Shown one piece after another: positions 9,404-18,324 of a stretch of 48,898 bases of DNA. The stretch is from CAVAWX01 sp963614215 (GTDB lineage: Bacteria; Actinomycetota; Coriobacteriia; Coriobacteriales; QAMH01), in NCBI GenBank assembly GCA_963614215.1, contig CAVECB010000011.1:1-48898 (forward strand). Reading direction: 5' to 3'. Numbering within the stretch: position 1 is the first letter of the stretch; each line of letters starts with the position of its first letter. Under the pieces are notes generated by a model. That model did no database searches, had not been told where the DNA came from, and worked only from the letters and a program-made list of their open reading frames with translations. A program made the translations under genes and the position numbers.

Positions 9404-10027
9404 ATGCCCCAACTTCACGAACATACCGCCGCGCGCCGCCAAGCCGTGCAGGTGCTCTACCAGCACGAGTTGACGGGGCGCCCGCTTGCCGAGCTGGCAG
9501 GCGAGCCCTCCACCTTCACCGTGCCCGTGTGCCCCGACGGCGCCGACGACTACGAGCTTGTCTCGACGCCGCTGGCAGAATACGCGCGCGAGCTGGTGGT
9601 AGGCGTGGCCGCGCGCCTCGACGAGATCGACGCCTCCATCGCGCAGACCTCGGAGAACTGGGCCTTGGACCGCATGCCCGTCGTGGATCGCAACATCATC
9701 CGCGTGGCCGTCTACGAGGTCGCGCACCGCGACGAGATTCCTGTGGGCGTGGCCATCAACGAGGCGGTCGAGGTGGCCAAGATATACGGCGGCGACGAGT
9801 CGCCCAAGTTCGTGAACGGGGTGCTGGGGCGCATCGCGACGACCTGCGCAGGGACGGCCGGTGCTGACGAAGCCGATGGTGCAGCCGACGATGGCGCCGC
9901 GGCCAGTGAAGACACTGCGGCCGATGCAGGTGCGGGCGGCGCTGCGATAGAAGGTGTTGCGGCCGATGCGGGCGCCGTGGTCGACGACGGCACCGCAGCT
10001 GGCGACGGCGCGAAGACGGAGGAGTAA
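9404..10027 (+). CDS. nusB: transcription antitermination factor NusB with low-complexity tail
   Basis: A 207-residue protein. Residues 1 to about 149 are NusB, the all-helical factor that binds boxA RNA with NusE for antitermination in rRNA operons: ARRQAVQVLYQHE near the start, NWALDRMPVVDRNIIRVAVYEV and PVGVAINEAVEVAKIYGGDESPKFVNGVLGRI are diagnostic. Residues about 150-207 are a low-complexity Ala/Asp/Gly/Glu tail not found in ordinary NusB (about 130-150 residues). ATG 9404 is chosen because the NusB homology begins there; the ribosome site is weak. The next gene begins immediately after the stop. Confidence 0.93.
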   Translation: MPQLHEHTAARRQAVQVLYQHELTGRPLAELAGEPSTFTVPVCPDGADDYELVSTPLAEYARELVVGVAARLDEIDASIAQTSENWALDRMPVVDRNIIRVAVYEVAHRDEIPVGVAINEAVEVAKIYGGDESPKFVNGVLGRIATTCAGTAGADEADGAADDGAAASEDTAADAGAGGAAIEGVAADAGAVVDDGTAAGDGAKTEE

Positions 10028-10384
10028 ATGGGACTTGCCGAGTACGGGACCTTTTCTGAGGTGCGTGCGCGCCTCGACGAGATACTGGTGGAGGTGCGCA
10101 AGAAGGACCTCTCGCTGGAAAAGAGCCTCGACCTCTACGAAGAGGCCATAAAGCTGGGCAACCGCTGCGCCGAGCTTGTGGACAAGCCGGACTTCACCGA
10201 AGAAGAGGCTCGAGCCGCCATGGAGGCCATCGAGGGCGAGGCGGCCGAGGACGCAAGCAGCGATACGGATGCGGCGCAAGCCGGCGATGAAGCCGCCAGT
10301 GCCGAAGCGAAGGACGAGGCTGCCGGTACGGCCGAGGACACCGCAGGTAAAGGCGCCGCGGCAGCCGAGACGGACGGCGAGTAG
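10028..10384 (+). CDS. xseB: exodeoxyribonuclease VII small subunit with acidic tail
   Basis: A 118-residue protein whose first 70 residues match XseB: FSEVRARLDEILVEVRKKDLSLEKSLDLYEEAIKLGNRC, a helical hairpin that binds the XseA catalytic subunit. The remaining 48 residues are a low-complexity Ala/Glu/Asp tail. It starts directly after the nusB stop, with GAGGAG at the end of nusB serving as ribosome site. The large subunit gene xseA, its usual upstream neighbour, is not in this operon. Confidence 0.88.
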   Translation: MGLAEYGTFSEVRARLDEILVEVRKKDLSLEKSLDLYEEAIKLGNRCAELVDKPDFTEEEARAAMEAIEGEAAEDASSDTDAAQAGDEAASAEAKDEAAGTAEDTAGKGAAAAETDGE

Positions 10385-10396
10385 GCGGCACCTCTC

Positions 10397-12373
10397 ATGG
10401 CTGCAGAGCTCCTGCGTTCCATACAATCCCCGGCCGACCTGAAGGCGCTCGACTATCCCGAGCTCGACCGGCTCGCGCTGGAACTGCGTGCCCAGATGGT
10501 GGCCACCACCAGCGAAAGCGGCGGGCATCTGGCCTCGTCGCTGGGCGCCGTCGAGATCATCCTCGCGCTGCACCGCGTGCTCGACTGCCCCAAAGACCGC
10601 ATCGTCTTCGACGTCGGCCATCAGGCCTACGCGCACAAGCTGCTCACGGGCAGACAGGAGGCCTTCTCCACCTTGCGCAGCTTCGGCGGCCTGTCGGGTT
10701 TTCCCAAAATCGACGAGAGTCCCTACGACTCCAACGACGCCGGACACGCCTCCGACTCGCTGTCGATTGCGCTGGGATACGCGCTTGCCCGCGACCTCGA
10801 CGGTGGCGACGAGACCATCGCCGCGCTCATAGGCGACGCGTCGTTTACCGGCGGCATGGCCCTCGAGGCTTTGAACCAGATAGGGCATCTGGGCACGCGC
10901 GTCATCATCGTGTTAAACGACAACGGTATGTCCATCTCGCCCAACGTGGGCGGCTTTGCGCACTATCTGGGGCAGATGCGCCTCTCGCACAAGTACACGC
11001 ACCTGCGCGACAAGGTGGAGGGCACGATGACGTCTTCGGGGCGCGTGGGGCGCGCGCTCATGGATGCGGGCAATGCGGTGAAGGAGTCGGTGAAGCAGCT
11101 CGTGCTGCCGGATGGCTCGATGTTTTTTGAGGAGTTCGGCGTCACCTACGTAGGTCCCATCGATGGCCACGATATCGCTGGGCTGGAGACCATCTTGCGC
11201 CGTGCGAAGGATTTGGAAGGCCCTGTGGTCGTGCATGCCATGACCGACAAGGGCAGGGGGTATCCGCCCGCCGAGGCGCACCCCGAGCGCTTCCACGGCG
11301 TCGGTCCTTTCGACATCGCAACAGGCGAGTCTGTCGCGGGTAAGGGCGGCCCTACGTATACGGATGCGTTTTCCGATACGCTCGTGGATTTGGCGGCAGA
11401 CGACGAGCGCGTGGTGGCCATCACTGCGGCGATGAGCGCGGGCACAGGGCTGGACGCGTTTCGCGAGAAGTTCCCGCAGCGCTTCTTCGACGTCGGCATC
11501 GCCGAGGAAAACGCTGTCGGCATGGCGTCTGCGCTGGCGGCGGGCGGCAAAGTGCCCGTCGTGGCCATCTACTCGACGTTTCTGCAGCGCGCCTACGACC
11601 AGATCATGGTGGACGTGGCCTTGCAGCGCCGGCACGTGGTCTTTGCCGTGGACCGCGCCGGGCTCGTGGGCGCCGACGGCCCTACGCACCACGGCGCCTT
11701 CGATTTGTCGTATCTGCGCACGGTACCGGGCATGCGCATCATGGCGCCCGCCGATGCACTCGAGCTGCGCGCCGCGCTGCGCTTTGCCGTCGCGTGCGGG
11801 GGAGGGCCCATCGCCTTGCGCTACCCCAGGGGAAAGGCCTGCGACGGCGAGGGGCGGGCGCATCCTGTTTGGGAGCCGGGGCGTGCGGTGAAGCTTGCCG
11901 ACGGCGATACGGCGGCGATTCTCGCGCTCGGGCGCACGGTGCATGTGGCCTGCGAGAGTGCCCGCGCGCTTGCGCAGATGGGGCATGCGGTCGCGGTCTA
12001 CGACATGCGCTGGGCAAAGCCAGTGGACGCCGATGCGGTGCGTGCGGCGGCGGCCACGGGGCTTGTCTACACCCTAGAAGACAACACGACCATCGGCGGT
12101 TTCGGCTCGGCGGTGCTCGAGTGCTTGGCAGGCGCCGGGCAGCTTCCGCGGGTGCGCTGCATCGGATATCCCGACGAGTTTGTTGAGCAGGGCAGCGTGC
12201 CCGAGCTCTTCGCCAAGCTGGGGCTTTCGAAGGAGCGCCTGGTGGAGCGCATCGCCGCCGACATCGAGGGCGCGGGCGCTGATGCAGGCGTGGCAGATGC
12301 GGCCGATGCGGCTGCGGACGCCGATGCTGGCGTGGCTGCGGGCGCGGCATCCGACTCTCGCGGCGGCGCGTGA
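10397..12373 (+). CDS. dxs: 1-deoxy-D-xylulose-5-phosphate synthase
   Basis: A 658-residue thiamin-diphosphate enzyme that condenses pyruvate and glyceraldehyde 3-phosphate in the first step of the MEP isoprenoid pathway. Motifs seen: GGHLASSLGAVEI, FDVGHQAYAHKLLTGR, the diphosphate-binding segment GDASFTGGMALEAL...LNDNGMSISPNVGG, the transketolase domain around GIAEENAVGMASALA, and DRAGLVGADGPTHHG. About 35 Ala/Asp-rich residues at the C-terminus (from about 624) lie beyond the normal end. ispA, often upstream in this cluster, is absent. The stop overlaps the tlyA GTG start by four bases (GTGA). Confidence 0.96.
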   Translation: MAAELLRSIQSPADLKALDYPELDRLALELRAQMVATTSESGGHLASSLGAVEIILALHRVLDCPKDRIVFDVGHQAYAHKLLTGRQEAFSTLRSFGGLSGFPKIDESPYDSNDAGHASDSLSIALGYALARDLDGGDETIAALIGDASFTGGMALEALNQIGHLGTRVIIVLNDNGMSISPNVGGFAHYLGQMRLSHKYTHLRDKVEGTMTSSGRVGRALMDAGNAVKESVKQLVLPDGSMFFEEFGVTYVGPIDGHDIAGLETILRRAKDLEGPVVVHAMTDKGRGYPPAEAHPERFHGVGPFDIATGESVAGKGGPTYTDAFSDTLVDLAADDERVVAITAAMSAGTGLDAFREKFPQRFFDVGIAEENAVGMASALAAGGKVPVVAIYSTFLQRAYDQIMVDVALQRRHVVFAVDRAGLVGADGPTHHGAFDLSYLRTVPGMRIMAPADALELRAALRFAVACGGGPIALRYPRGKACDGEGRAHPVWEPGRAVKLADGDTAAILALGRTVHVACESARALAQMGHAVAVYDMRWAKPVDADAVRAAAATGLVYTLEDNTTIGGFGSAVLECLAGAGQLPRVRCIGYPDEFVEQGSVPELFAKLGLSKERLVERIAADIEGAGADAGVADAADAAADADAGVAAGAASDSRGGA

Positions 12374-13194
12374 AGCCGAGGCTCGACGAGCTGCTCGTGG
12401 AGCGCGGCCTGTGCGCCACGGTCCACGATGCGCAGGCCGCCGTGATGGCAGGCGAGGTCGTCGTGGGCGATCACCGCGCCGATTTTCCCGGCATGCGCCT
12501 TTCTTTTGATGCGAAAATCCGCCTGAAGGGGCGCGCGTGCCCCTTCGTCTCGCGCGGCGGTCTGAAGCTTGCGGGCGCCCTCGATGCCTTTTCTGTGGAC
12601 GTGCGCGGCCTGCGCTGTGCCGACCTGGGCTGCTCTACCGGCGGCTTCACCGACTGCCTGCTGAAACGCGGCGCGGCGCACGTGGTCGCCGTGGACGTGG
12701 GGCGCGCCGACTTCGACTGGGCCTTACGCAACGATTCCCGCGTGGAGCTGCTGGAAAACACGAACGTGCGCGGGCTTTTGCCTGCAGACATGGGCGGGGC
12801 GGCAGACCTTGTCGTAGGCGACCTCTCCTTCATCTCGCTGCGCACGGTCTTGCCCGACGTGCGCGGGCTGCTCGCAGATGGCGGGCAGGCGGTCTTGTTG
12901 GTGAAGCCGCAGTTCGAGCTGCCCGCAGAGCAGGTAGGCGCCGGCGGCGTGGTCCACGACGTAGCCGCGCACGAACGAGCGCTTTCCCTCGTCGCCGACG
13001 CCGCTTGCAGGCTTGACCTGCTGCCCTGCGGTTTATGCTTTTCACCCGTCACGGGACGCAAGGGCAACATCGAGTTTTTCATCCAGCTGAAATCGCGGCA
13101 GGCGGCAGACAAGCCCTGCGCTACCATTGGAAAAGAAGAAGTCCGTGCGACGGTCGCGCGGGCGCACGAGACCCTGAAAGGCGGTGTCCGGTGA
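12370..13194 (+). CDS. tlyA: TlyA family rRNA 2'-O-methyltransferase / hemolysin A family
   Basis: A 274-residue protein with an N-terminal S4 RNA-binding domain (KPRLDELLVERGLC to about 60) and an FtsJ-like methyltransferase domain: KLAGALDAF, the SAM-binding motif ADLGCSTGGFTDCLL, then VVGDLSFISLR and LLVKPQFEL. TlyA of mycobacteria methylates 16S and 23S rRNA and sets capreomycin sensitivity; the same activity is likely. GTG start overlaps the dxs stop, and its own stop overlaps the nadK GTG by the same GTGA arrangement. Confidence 0.92.
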   Translation: MKPRLDELLVERGLCATVHDAQAAVMAGEVVVGDHRADFPGMRLSFDAKIRLKGRACPFVSRGGLKLAGALDAFSVDVRGLRCADLGCSTGGFTDCLLKRGAAHVVAVDVGRADFDWALRNDSRVELLENTNVRGLLPADMGGAADLVVGDLSFISLRTVLPDVRGLLADGGQAVLLVKPQFELPAEQVGAGGVVHDVAAHERALSLVADAACRLDLLPCGLCFSPVTGRKGNIEFFIQLKSRQAADKPCATIGKEEVRATVARAHETLKGGVR

Positions 13195-14015
13195 AGGTCT
13201 TGCTGGTTCCCTCGGGAAACCCCGAGGTCGTCGCACATGCGGGCTATCTGAAGAGCCGTCTTGTCGTGGCGGGCGCCGACTGCGAGGTCCAGCCCCCGGA
13301 AAAGCGCGTCCCCGCCTGCGACGTCGCAGACCTTGCCCTCGTGGTTCCCATGGGCGGCGACGGCACCTTTCTCGCCGCCGCGCACCTCATCGGCTTTGCG
13401 CCCGTGCCCCTGCTGGGTCTGAACTACGGCCACCTGGCCTTTTTGTCGGGCAATCCCGACCGCGACGAGGTGGAGCTGGTGTGCGATGCGCTTGCAGGCG
13501 ACATCCCCTTCGAGCGCCGCGCCACCCTAGATGCCGAGGTGACCTGCGCCGACGGGTCGTGCGTGTCGTGCACGGCGCTCAACGAGCTGGCGTTTACCCG
13601 CGGCATCTCCGGGCACATGGTCGAGTACTCCTATGCAGTGAACGGCACGTCCATTGCGCATGTGCGCGCCGACGGCATCGTCGCGTCTACGGCCACGGGC
13701 TCGACGGCATACGCGCTCTCGGCGGGAGGGCCCATCGTCTCGCCGGGCTACGGCGGGCTGGTCGTGGTGCCGGTGGCGCCGCACACCATCAACTCGCGTG
13801 CCCTCGTGCTCGCGGGCTCCGATGTGCTGGAGCTGCGCCTTTTAGGCAGATACACCGCCGAGGCCTCGTTGTTTGTCGACGGGCAGGTGCTCTCGCTACC
13901 GGCCGTGCCGGAGCAGATTGTGTGCCGCCGCGGCGAGAAGGACGTGCTGTTTGCGCGGGGCGGCGGCGAGTTTTTTGAAAACGTCGCAGAGCTTTTCTTC
14001 GACGAGCGCGGGTGA
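13191..14015 (+). CDS. nadK: NAD kinase
   Basis: A 274-residue ATP-NAD kinase that makes NADP. The GGDGT motif is at residues 55-59, followed by NYGHLAFLS, the NELAF (NExxF) motif and ADGIVASTATGSTAYALSAGGPIV. GTG 13191 (KVLLVPSG) is chosen because it gives a normal N-terminus and overlaps the tlyA stop as GTGA; longer in-frame starts lie inside tlyA. Confidence 0.94.
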   Translation: MKVLLVPSGNPEVVAHAGYLKSRLVVAGADCEVQPPEKRVPACDVADLALVVPMGGDGTFLAAAHLIGFAPVPLLGLNYGHLAFLSGNPDRDEVELVCDALAGDIPFERRATLDAEVTCADGSCVSCTALNELAFTRGISGHMVEYSYAVNGTSIAHVRADGIVASTATGSTAYALSAGGPIVSPGYGGLVVVPVAPHTINSRALVLAGSDVLELRLLGRYTAEASLFVDGQVLSLPAVPEQIVCRRGEKDVLFARGGGEFFENVAELFFDERG

Positions 14016-14024
14016 GGGGGAACC

Positions 14025-15656
14025 ATGCTCGACGAGCTGCATGTGCAAGACGTCGCCCTCATCGCCGAGGCCGACATCTCCTTTTCCGAGGGTCTGACCG
14101 TGCTCACGGGCGAGACGGGCGCGGGCAAGACGGCGCTTTTGTCCGCGTTGAAGATGGTGTGCGGGCACCGCGCCGACGCGCAGGCGGTGCGCGACGGGGC
14201 AGAGCACGCGTGCGCCGAGGCGCGATTTTTTACGGATGGCGAAGAGCACGTCGTCTCGCGCCAAGTGTCGGCGAAGGGGCGCTCGCGCTGCCGTGTAGAC
14301 GGGCAGATGGCCACGGTCGCCGAGCTGGCAGACGCGGCACGCTCCGTGCGCATGCTCGGCCAGCACGAGCAGGTGGCGCTTTTGCAGCCCGCCTTCCAGC
14401 TTTCCTATCTGGACGCGTGGATCGACCCTGCGGGGGCGCACCTTTCGTCCTACCGCGAGGCGCGCAGCCTCTGGCTCGATGCCCGCTCGCGGCTCGAGGC
14501 CTTGCAAGAGGCGCAGGACACGGCGGCAGGCGAGCTGGAGTTTCTTTCCTTTGCCGCTGCCGAGATAGACAAGGTGGCGCCTGTGGCAGGCGAGTACGAG
14601 GAGCTGGAGGCGGAGCTGCCGCGCCTGCAAAATGCCGGGCAGCTCGCCGAAGCGCTCTTCAGTGCAAAGGCCGCCCTAGGTGACGACGGCGCGGCGCTCG
14701 ACCTCGTTGCCCGTGCGGCCGAGGCGCTGGACAGGCACCGCGGCATCGACCCTGCCCTCGACGAGCTGGCCGCGCGCTTGGAGGAGCTGTCCCAGACCGG
14801 CACCGACATTGGGCGCGACCTGGCCGCGTACGCCGCGCACCTCGACGCCGACCCGCAGCGCCTAGAAGACGTGCTTTCGCGCCTTGATGCGCTGTCTGGG
14901 CTCATGCGCAGGTTTGGTCCTGGGATGGAGCAGGTGCTTGCCACGAGGCAGCGCGCCTACGAGTTGGTTGATGCTGCAGACGACGCGCCGCAGCGCCTGG
15001 AGGCCGCGCGCGTGGAAGAGGCGGCTACGCGCGAGGCGGTTGAGCGCGAGGCCCGGGCGTTGTCGGCTGTGCGCGAAGAGGCGGCACGCGAGCTGTGTGG
15101 GGAGTTGGAGCGCGAGGTAGCGGAGCTTTCCATGCCGGCCGCCTCGTTTTTCTTTGCCTTCTCGGAGCTTTCCTTCGAGCGCTGGACGGACGCCGGTCCT
15201 GCTGCCGCCGAGCTGCTGTATGCTCCCTCGTCTGGGATGAAGGCGCGTCCGCTCTCGCGCATCGCAAGCGGCGGCGAGCTGTCCCGCGTGCTGCTCGCGC
15301 TGGAATGCGTGCGCCGTGCGCATACGGGTGCTGCCGAGGACGTGCTCGTGTTCGACGAGGTGGATGCCGGCATAGGCGGAGCCACCGCGAACGCCGTAGC
15401 CTCGCGGCTGGCGCGCCTTAGCAAAGGGGCGCAGGTCGTCGTGGTCACCCATCTGGCGCAGGTGGCGGCGCTGGCCGACGCGCAGTACGTGGTGCAAAAA
15501 GAGACGGATGGCGACGGCGTCCAGCTCACGCGCGTCGTGCGCGTGGAGGGGGAGAGTCGCGTGGCCGAGGTCGCGCGGATGCTTTCCGGCAGCGCGGATG
15601 CGAGCGCCCTAGAACATGCGCGGGCCATGCTTGCCGCAGCCGGCGGCGCAGTGTGA
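14025..15656 (+). CDS. recN: DNA repair protein RecN
   Basis: A 543-residue SMC-like ATPase of double-strand break repair. Walker A GETGAGKT is at residues 29-36, the central region (about 150-390) is helical coiled coil, and the C-terminus carries the ABC signature region SRIASGGELSRVLLALE followed by the Walker B segment VLVFDEVDAGIGG and THLAQVAALAD. Length is close to the usual 550. RBS GAGGGGGA precedes ATG 14025, nine bases after nadK. The nusB to recN order matches the Bacillus cluster, but the usual argR/ahrC is replaced by nadK. Confidence 0.95.
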   Translation: MLDELHVQDVALIAEADISFSEGLTVLTGETGAGKTALLSALKMVCGHRADAQAVRDGAEHACAEARFFTDGEEHVVSRQVSAKGRSRCRVDGQMATVAELADAARSVRMLGQHEQVALLQPAFQLSYLDAWIDPAGAHLSSYREARSLWLDARSRLEALQEAQDTAAGELEFLSFAAAEIDKVAPVAGEYEELEAELPRLQNAGQLAEALFSAKAALGDDGAALDLVARAAEALDRHRGIDPALDELAARLEELSQTGTDIGRDLAAYAAHLDADPQRLEDVLSRLDALSGLMRRFGPGMEQVLATRQRAYELVDAADDAPQRLEAARVEEAATREAVEREARALSAVREEAARELCGELEREVAELSMPAASFFFAFSELSFERWTDAGPAAAELLYAPSSGMKARPLSRIASGGELSRVLLALECVRRAHTGAAEDVLVFDEVDAGIGGATANAVASRLARLSKGAQVVVVTHLAQVAALADAQYVVQKETDGDGVQLTRVVRVEGESRVAEVARMLSGSADASALEHARAMLAAAGGAV

Positions 15657-15711
15657 AGCCGGACGCGGACATAGGTGCGGGCATGTGGACGGATGCGGAG
15701 GCGCGCGCAGC

Positions 15712-16482
15712 ATGAAGCCGGGGGCGGACATGGGCGCGGAGACGGGCGCAGGTATGCGGGTGAAAGCGGGTGCGGGCGCGGGAGCAAACGGCGCAACCTT
15801 CGGCGCGAGGCCGGACGGAGAGCTTGTCTGTGCGCTTGCCGCAGGGAGAGTCGCCCTCGTTGCCACCGATACTGTCTACGGGCTGGCCGCCGTGCCATCT
15901 GCGGCGGCGGTGGAGGAGATATCCGCGCTGAAGGGGCGCCCTGCCGCCCAGCCCATCGCGTGGCTTGCCCCCGACGCGGACGCGGCACTTTCCCTGTGGG
16001 CGTGCGGGGTGTCCGAGCCGGCACGCAACCTGGCCGCGAGTTTGTGGCCGGGCGCTCTCACCCTTGTGGCAAAGGCCTCGGACGCTGCACGTGCGACGGG
16101 TGCCGCCGCCGCCGATGGCACGCTTGCCGTGCGCGTGCCAGATGACGACGCGTTGCGCGGCCTCATGCGCGAGCTGGGCTCGCCGCTTGTCTGTACCTCG
16201 GCAAACCTGCATGGGCAAGCAGCGCCAGCGTGCCTTCACGACATAGACCAAGCCTTCCTCTCGCTGCCGCATGCCGCGTCTTTGCCCGCCGCATGTCCGG
16301 GCGCCGTGCCGTCTACCATCGTGGACTGCACGGGGGAGGGTGTGCGCATCGTGCGCTGCGGCGCCGTGCCCGAAGACGCTATCATGCAAGCGGCAGGCGG
16401 CAGATACGCGGTACCCGGGCACGGACGCGGCGCGTTTTTTACGACAGACGAGCACGAAAGGGAAGGGACGGAACATGTCTGA
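15712..16482 (+). CDS. L-threonylcarbamoyladenylate synthase (Sua5/YciO/YrdC family)
   Basis: A 256-residue YrdC-domain protein expected to make threonylcarbamoyl-AMP for the t6A37 modification of tRNA. Diagnostic pieces are VALVATDTVYGLAA, the KGRPAAQPIAWL (KxR...P) substrate motif, LWPGALTLV, LAVRVPDD and the TSANLHGQ (SAN) motif. The first 30 residues (Gly/Ala/Met-rich) are outside the domain. ATG 15712 has GGAGG ten bases upstream; ATG 15730 and 15754 are also possible. The Sua5 C-terminal domain is missing, so this is the short TsaC-like form. It overlaps rpiB by eight bases. Confidence 0.82.
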   Translation: MKPGADMGAETGAGMRVKAGAGAGANGATFGARPDGELVCALAAGRVALVATDTVYGLAAVPSAAAVEEISALKGRPAAQPIAWLAPDADAALSLWACGVSEPARNLAASLWPGALTLVAKASDAARATGAAAADGTLAVRVPDDDALRGLMRELGSPLVCTSANLHGQAAPACLHDIDQAFLSLPHAASLPAACPGAVPSTIVDCTGEGVRIVRCGAVPEDAIMQAAGGRYAVPGHGRGAFFTTDEHEREGTEHV

Positions 16483-16945
16483 GGAGCAGACTTTGCGCAT
16501 CGCCATCGGCAGCGACCACGGCGGTTTCGAGCAAAAGGAGAGCCTGTGCGCCTGGCTGGCAGGCCTTGGGCATGCGGTCGAGGACTGCGGCTGCGACTCG
16601 CTCGACAGCGTGGACTACCCCGATTTCGCGACAGCCGTCGCGCATGCGGTGGCCGACGGCCGCGCCGACTTCGGCATACTTGTGTGCGGCACAGGTATAG
16701 GCATGGCCATCGCGGCCAACAAGGTGGCGGGTGTGCGCGCGGCAAACGCCGTGAGCGTCGAGTTTGCCCGCCTGTCCCGCGAGCACAACGATGCGAACGT
16801 CCTCACACTCTCCGGGCGCTTCGTTTCGCAGGCCGACAACGAGGCCATCGTCGAGGCGTTTGTGTCCACTCCGTTTGCCGGCGGGCGCCACGCGCGCCGC
16901 GTCGCCAAAATCGATGCCCTCCTGCCCGTCTCCGCGCACGCGTAG
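16475..16945 (+). CDS. rpiB: ribose-5-phosphate isomerase B
   Basis: A 156-residue RpiB/LacAB-family isomerase interconverting ribose 5-phosphate and ribulose 5-phosphate. IAIGSDHGGFEQKE near the N-terminus, VDYPDFA, the catalytic CGTGIGMAIAANK and SREHNDANVLTLSGR are all present. GGGAAGGGA precedes ATG 16475. Phosphate and catalytic residues are as in the family; allose 6-phosphate activity cannot be excluded. The space after it (16946-17174) holds no gene. Confidence 0.92.
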   Translation: MSEEQTLRIAIGSDHGGFEQKESLCAWLAGLGHAVEDCGCDSLDSVDYPDFATAVAHAVADGRADFGILVCGTGIGMAIAANKVAGVRAANAVSVEFARLSREHNDANVLTLSGRFVSQADNEAIVEAFVSTPFAGGRHARRVAKIDALLPVSAHA

Positions 16946-17116
16946 GGACTGCGCGCACGGCTGCGGCAGCTGGTGCAAAGGGTCTGAAACTTCATACTTT
17001 CTGCATATTCTCGCCCTTGAAAAGCCCTGTTCACCGCCTCGCACACGTGGGTTTTTCCGTTCACCGAAATGATTGCGCGGCCGCCGCGGGATTTTGCGCC
17101 CGCCTTGCGGGATTCC

Positions 17117-17125
17117 TGCTAGCAT
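17117..17125 (+). promoter_or_regulatory. candidate extended -10 promoter of the atp operon
   Basis: TGCTAGCAT is an extended -10 (TGn then TAGCAT, 17120-17125) about 50 bases before the first gene of the ATP synthase cluster. The nearest -35-like hexamer, TTGCGC (17094-17099), is 20 bases away, longer than ideal. Confidence 0.35.
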
Positions 17126-17174
17126 ACGTACTCGTTTGCAATGGGAAGGCACACGCAAGTGTGCGCGATGGAAA

Positions 17175-17480
17175 GTGGTGAGCGTGACGGCGGTAGCGAT
17201 TGTCCTCGGTGCTTGTGCGGGGGCGCTCAGCGTCCTGCCTTTCGCCTGGGGGCTGCGCCGTGTGCGCACGATGACCGTTTCAGACGACGCGCTTGGCAAG
17301 ACGAACATCACGGGGCTGCTCCTGTTGGTGGCGTTTGCCTCGGCCGTCATCTTGTTCGGATGCGCCATCGCGGTCGCCGTGCTCGCGCGCGACGTGCTCT
17401 TGCCGTTTGCCGTGGCCGAGATAGTCGTCCTCACCGCGTCGACCATCTCGTTTTCCATATGGCGTTCTGTTCGCAAGTGA
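17175..17480 (+). CDS. small membrane protein at the head of the atp operon (AtpI-like position)
   Basis: About 101 residues with three or four predicted membrane helices (roughly residues 4-28, 45-70 and 73-95). Position directly before atpB, with a 19-base gap, matches AtpI/UncI, a small accessory protein helping assemble the c-ring. Sequence similarity to AtpI is not obvious, so the name rests on position and topology. Start is uncertain: GTG codons at 17175, 17178 and 17184 are all possible and the ribosome site is weak. Confidence 0.55.
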   Translation: MVSVTAVAIVLGACAGALSVLPFAWGLRRVRTMTVSDDALGKTNITGLLLLVAFASAVILFGCAIAVAVLARDVLLPFAVAEIVVLTASTISFSIWRSVRK

Positions 17481-17499
17481 AGGAGAAGGGGTAAGTCGC

Positions 17500-18324
17500 G
17501 TGGATGTGAATCCTCTCGAGCAGCTCGCGGATTCGGTTCCCGAGCTCCAACATTCGTTCGACCCGCAGTACCTGTTCCAGCCCATCATCGCGGGCGGCCA
17601 GGCGCTCTTCGGCCTCGACAGCGTGGGCTACACGCAATACATCTTCTGGATGTGCGTGTGTGTGGTGCTCACGGCCATCGTCGTCATTGTCGGTGCCAAG
17701 CGCATTACCATCATCCCGACCGACCGCTTCGCCAACATGATTGAGTACGGCTACGACAGCGTGAAGAAAAACATGGGCGAAGGCGCCATCGGCAAGGGCT
17801 ACGAGGCCCACATGCCGCTTCTGGCCACCATGTTCTTCTTCATCCTCGTGTCCAACTTCATCGGCCTCATCCCCGGCCTGAAGACGCCCACCGGCACCAT
17901 CTCGGTCACCTGGGCGCTGGCCACCATCACCTTCTTCTACTTCAACTACGTCGGCATCAAGGCGCGCGGCGGCTGGGGCTACATCAAGTCCATCGCACCG
18001 TCTGGCCTGCCCGTGGTCATGGTGCCCATCATCTGGTTCTTCGAGCTGATTTCGCTTATCTTGCGCTGGCTTACGCTGGCAGTCCGGCTCTACGGCAACA
18101 TGTTCGCCGGCCACATGGTGCTCGGCATCTTTGCGCTTGCCACGAGCGTCTTCTTGCAGTCGATGATTGCGTCGGGCAACGTCTTGCTTGGCCTGCCGCC
18201 CATCGGCTGGATGCTCTTGCTCATCCTCATGTACGCGCTGGAGTGCCTGGTGGCTTTCCTGCAGGCGTACGTGTTCACCATATTGTCGGCGGTCTACATC
18301 GGGCTGGCGACGGCGGAGCACTAG
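17500..18324 (+). CDS. atpB: F0F1 ATP synthase subunit a
   Basis: A 274-residue membrane subunit forming the proton half-channels next to the c-ring. The essential arginine is seen in LTLAVRLYGNMFAGH (R196), with several hydrophobic helices and the C-terminal LQAYVFTILSAVYIGLA. The start is GTG 17500 with AAGGAG and AGGGG upstream. A 190-base gap separates it from atpE, long for this operon. Confidence 0.95.
   Translation: MDVNPLEQLADSVPELQHSFDPQYLFQPIIAGGQALFGLDSVGYTQYIFWMCVCVVLTAIVVIVGAKRITIIPTDRFANMIEYGYDSVKKNMGEGAIGKGYEAHMPLLATMFFFILVSNFIGLIPGLKTPTGTISVTWALATITFFYFNYVGIKARGGWGYIKSIAPSGLPVVMVPIIWFFELISLILRWLTLAVRLYGNMFAGHMVLGIFALATSVFLQSMIASGNVLLGLPPIGWMLLLILMYALECLVAFLQAYVFTILSAVYIGLATAEH

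Noticed and set aside
8675..10888. A 737-codon minus-strand open frame
   Set aside because: It runs antisense to accC, asp23, nusB, xseB and dxs, all of which have clear homology.
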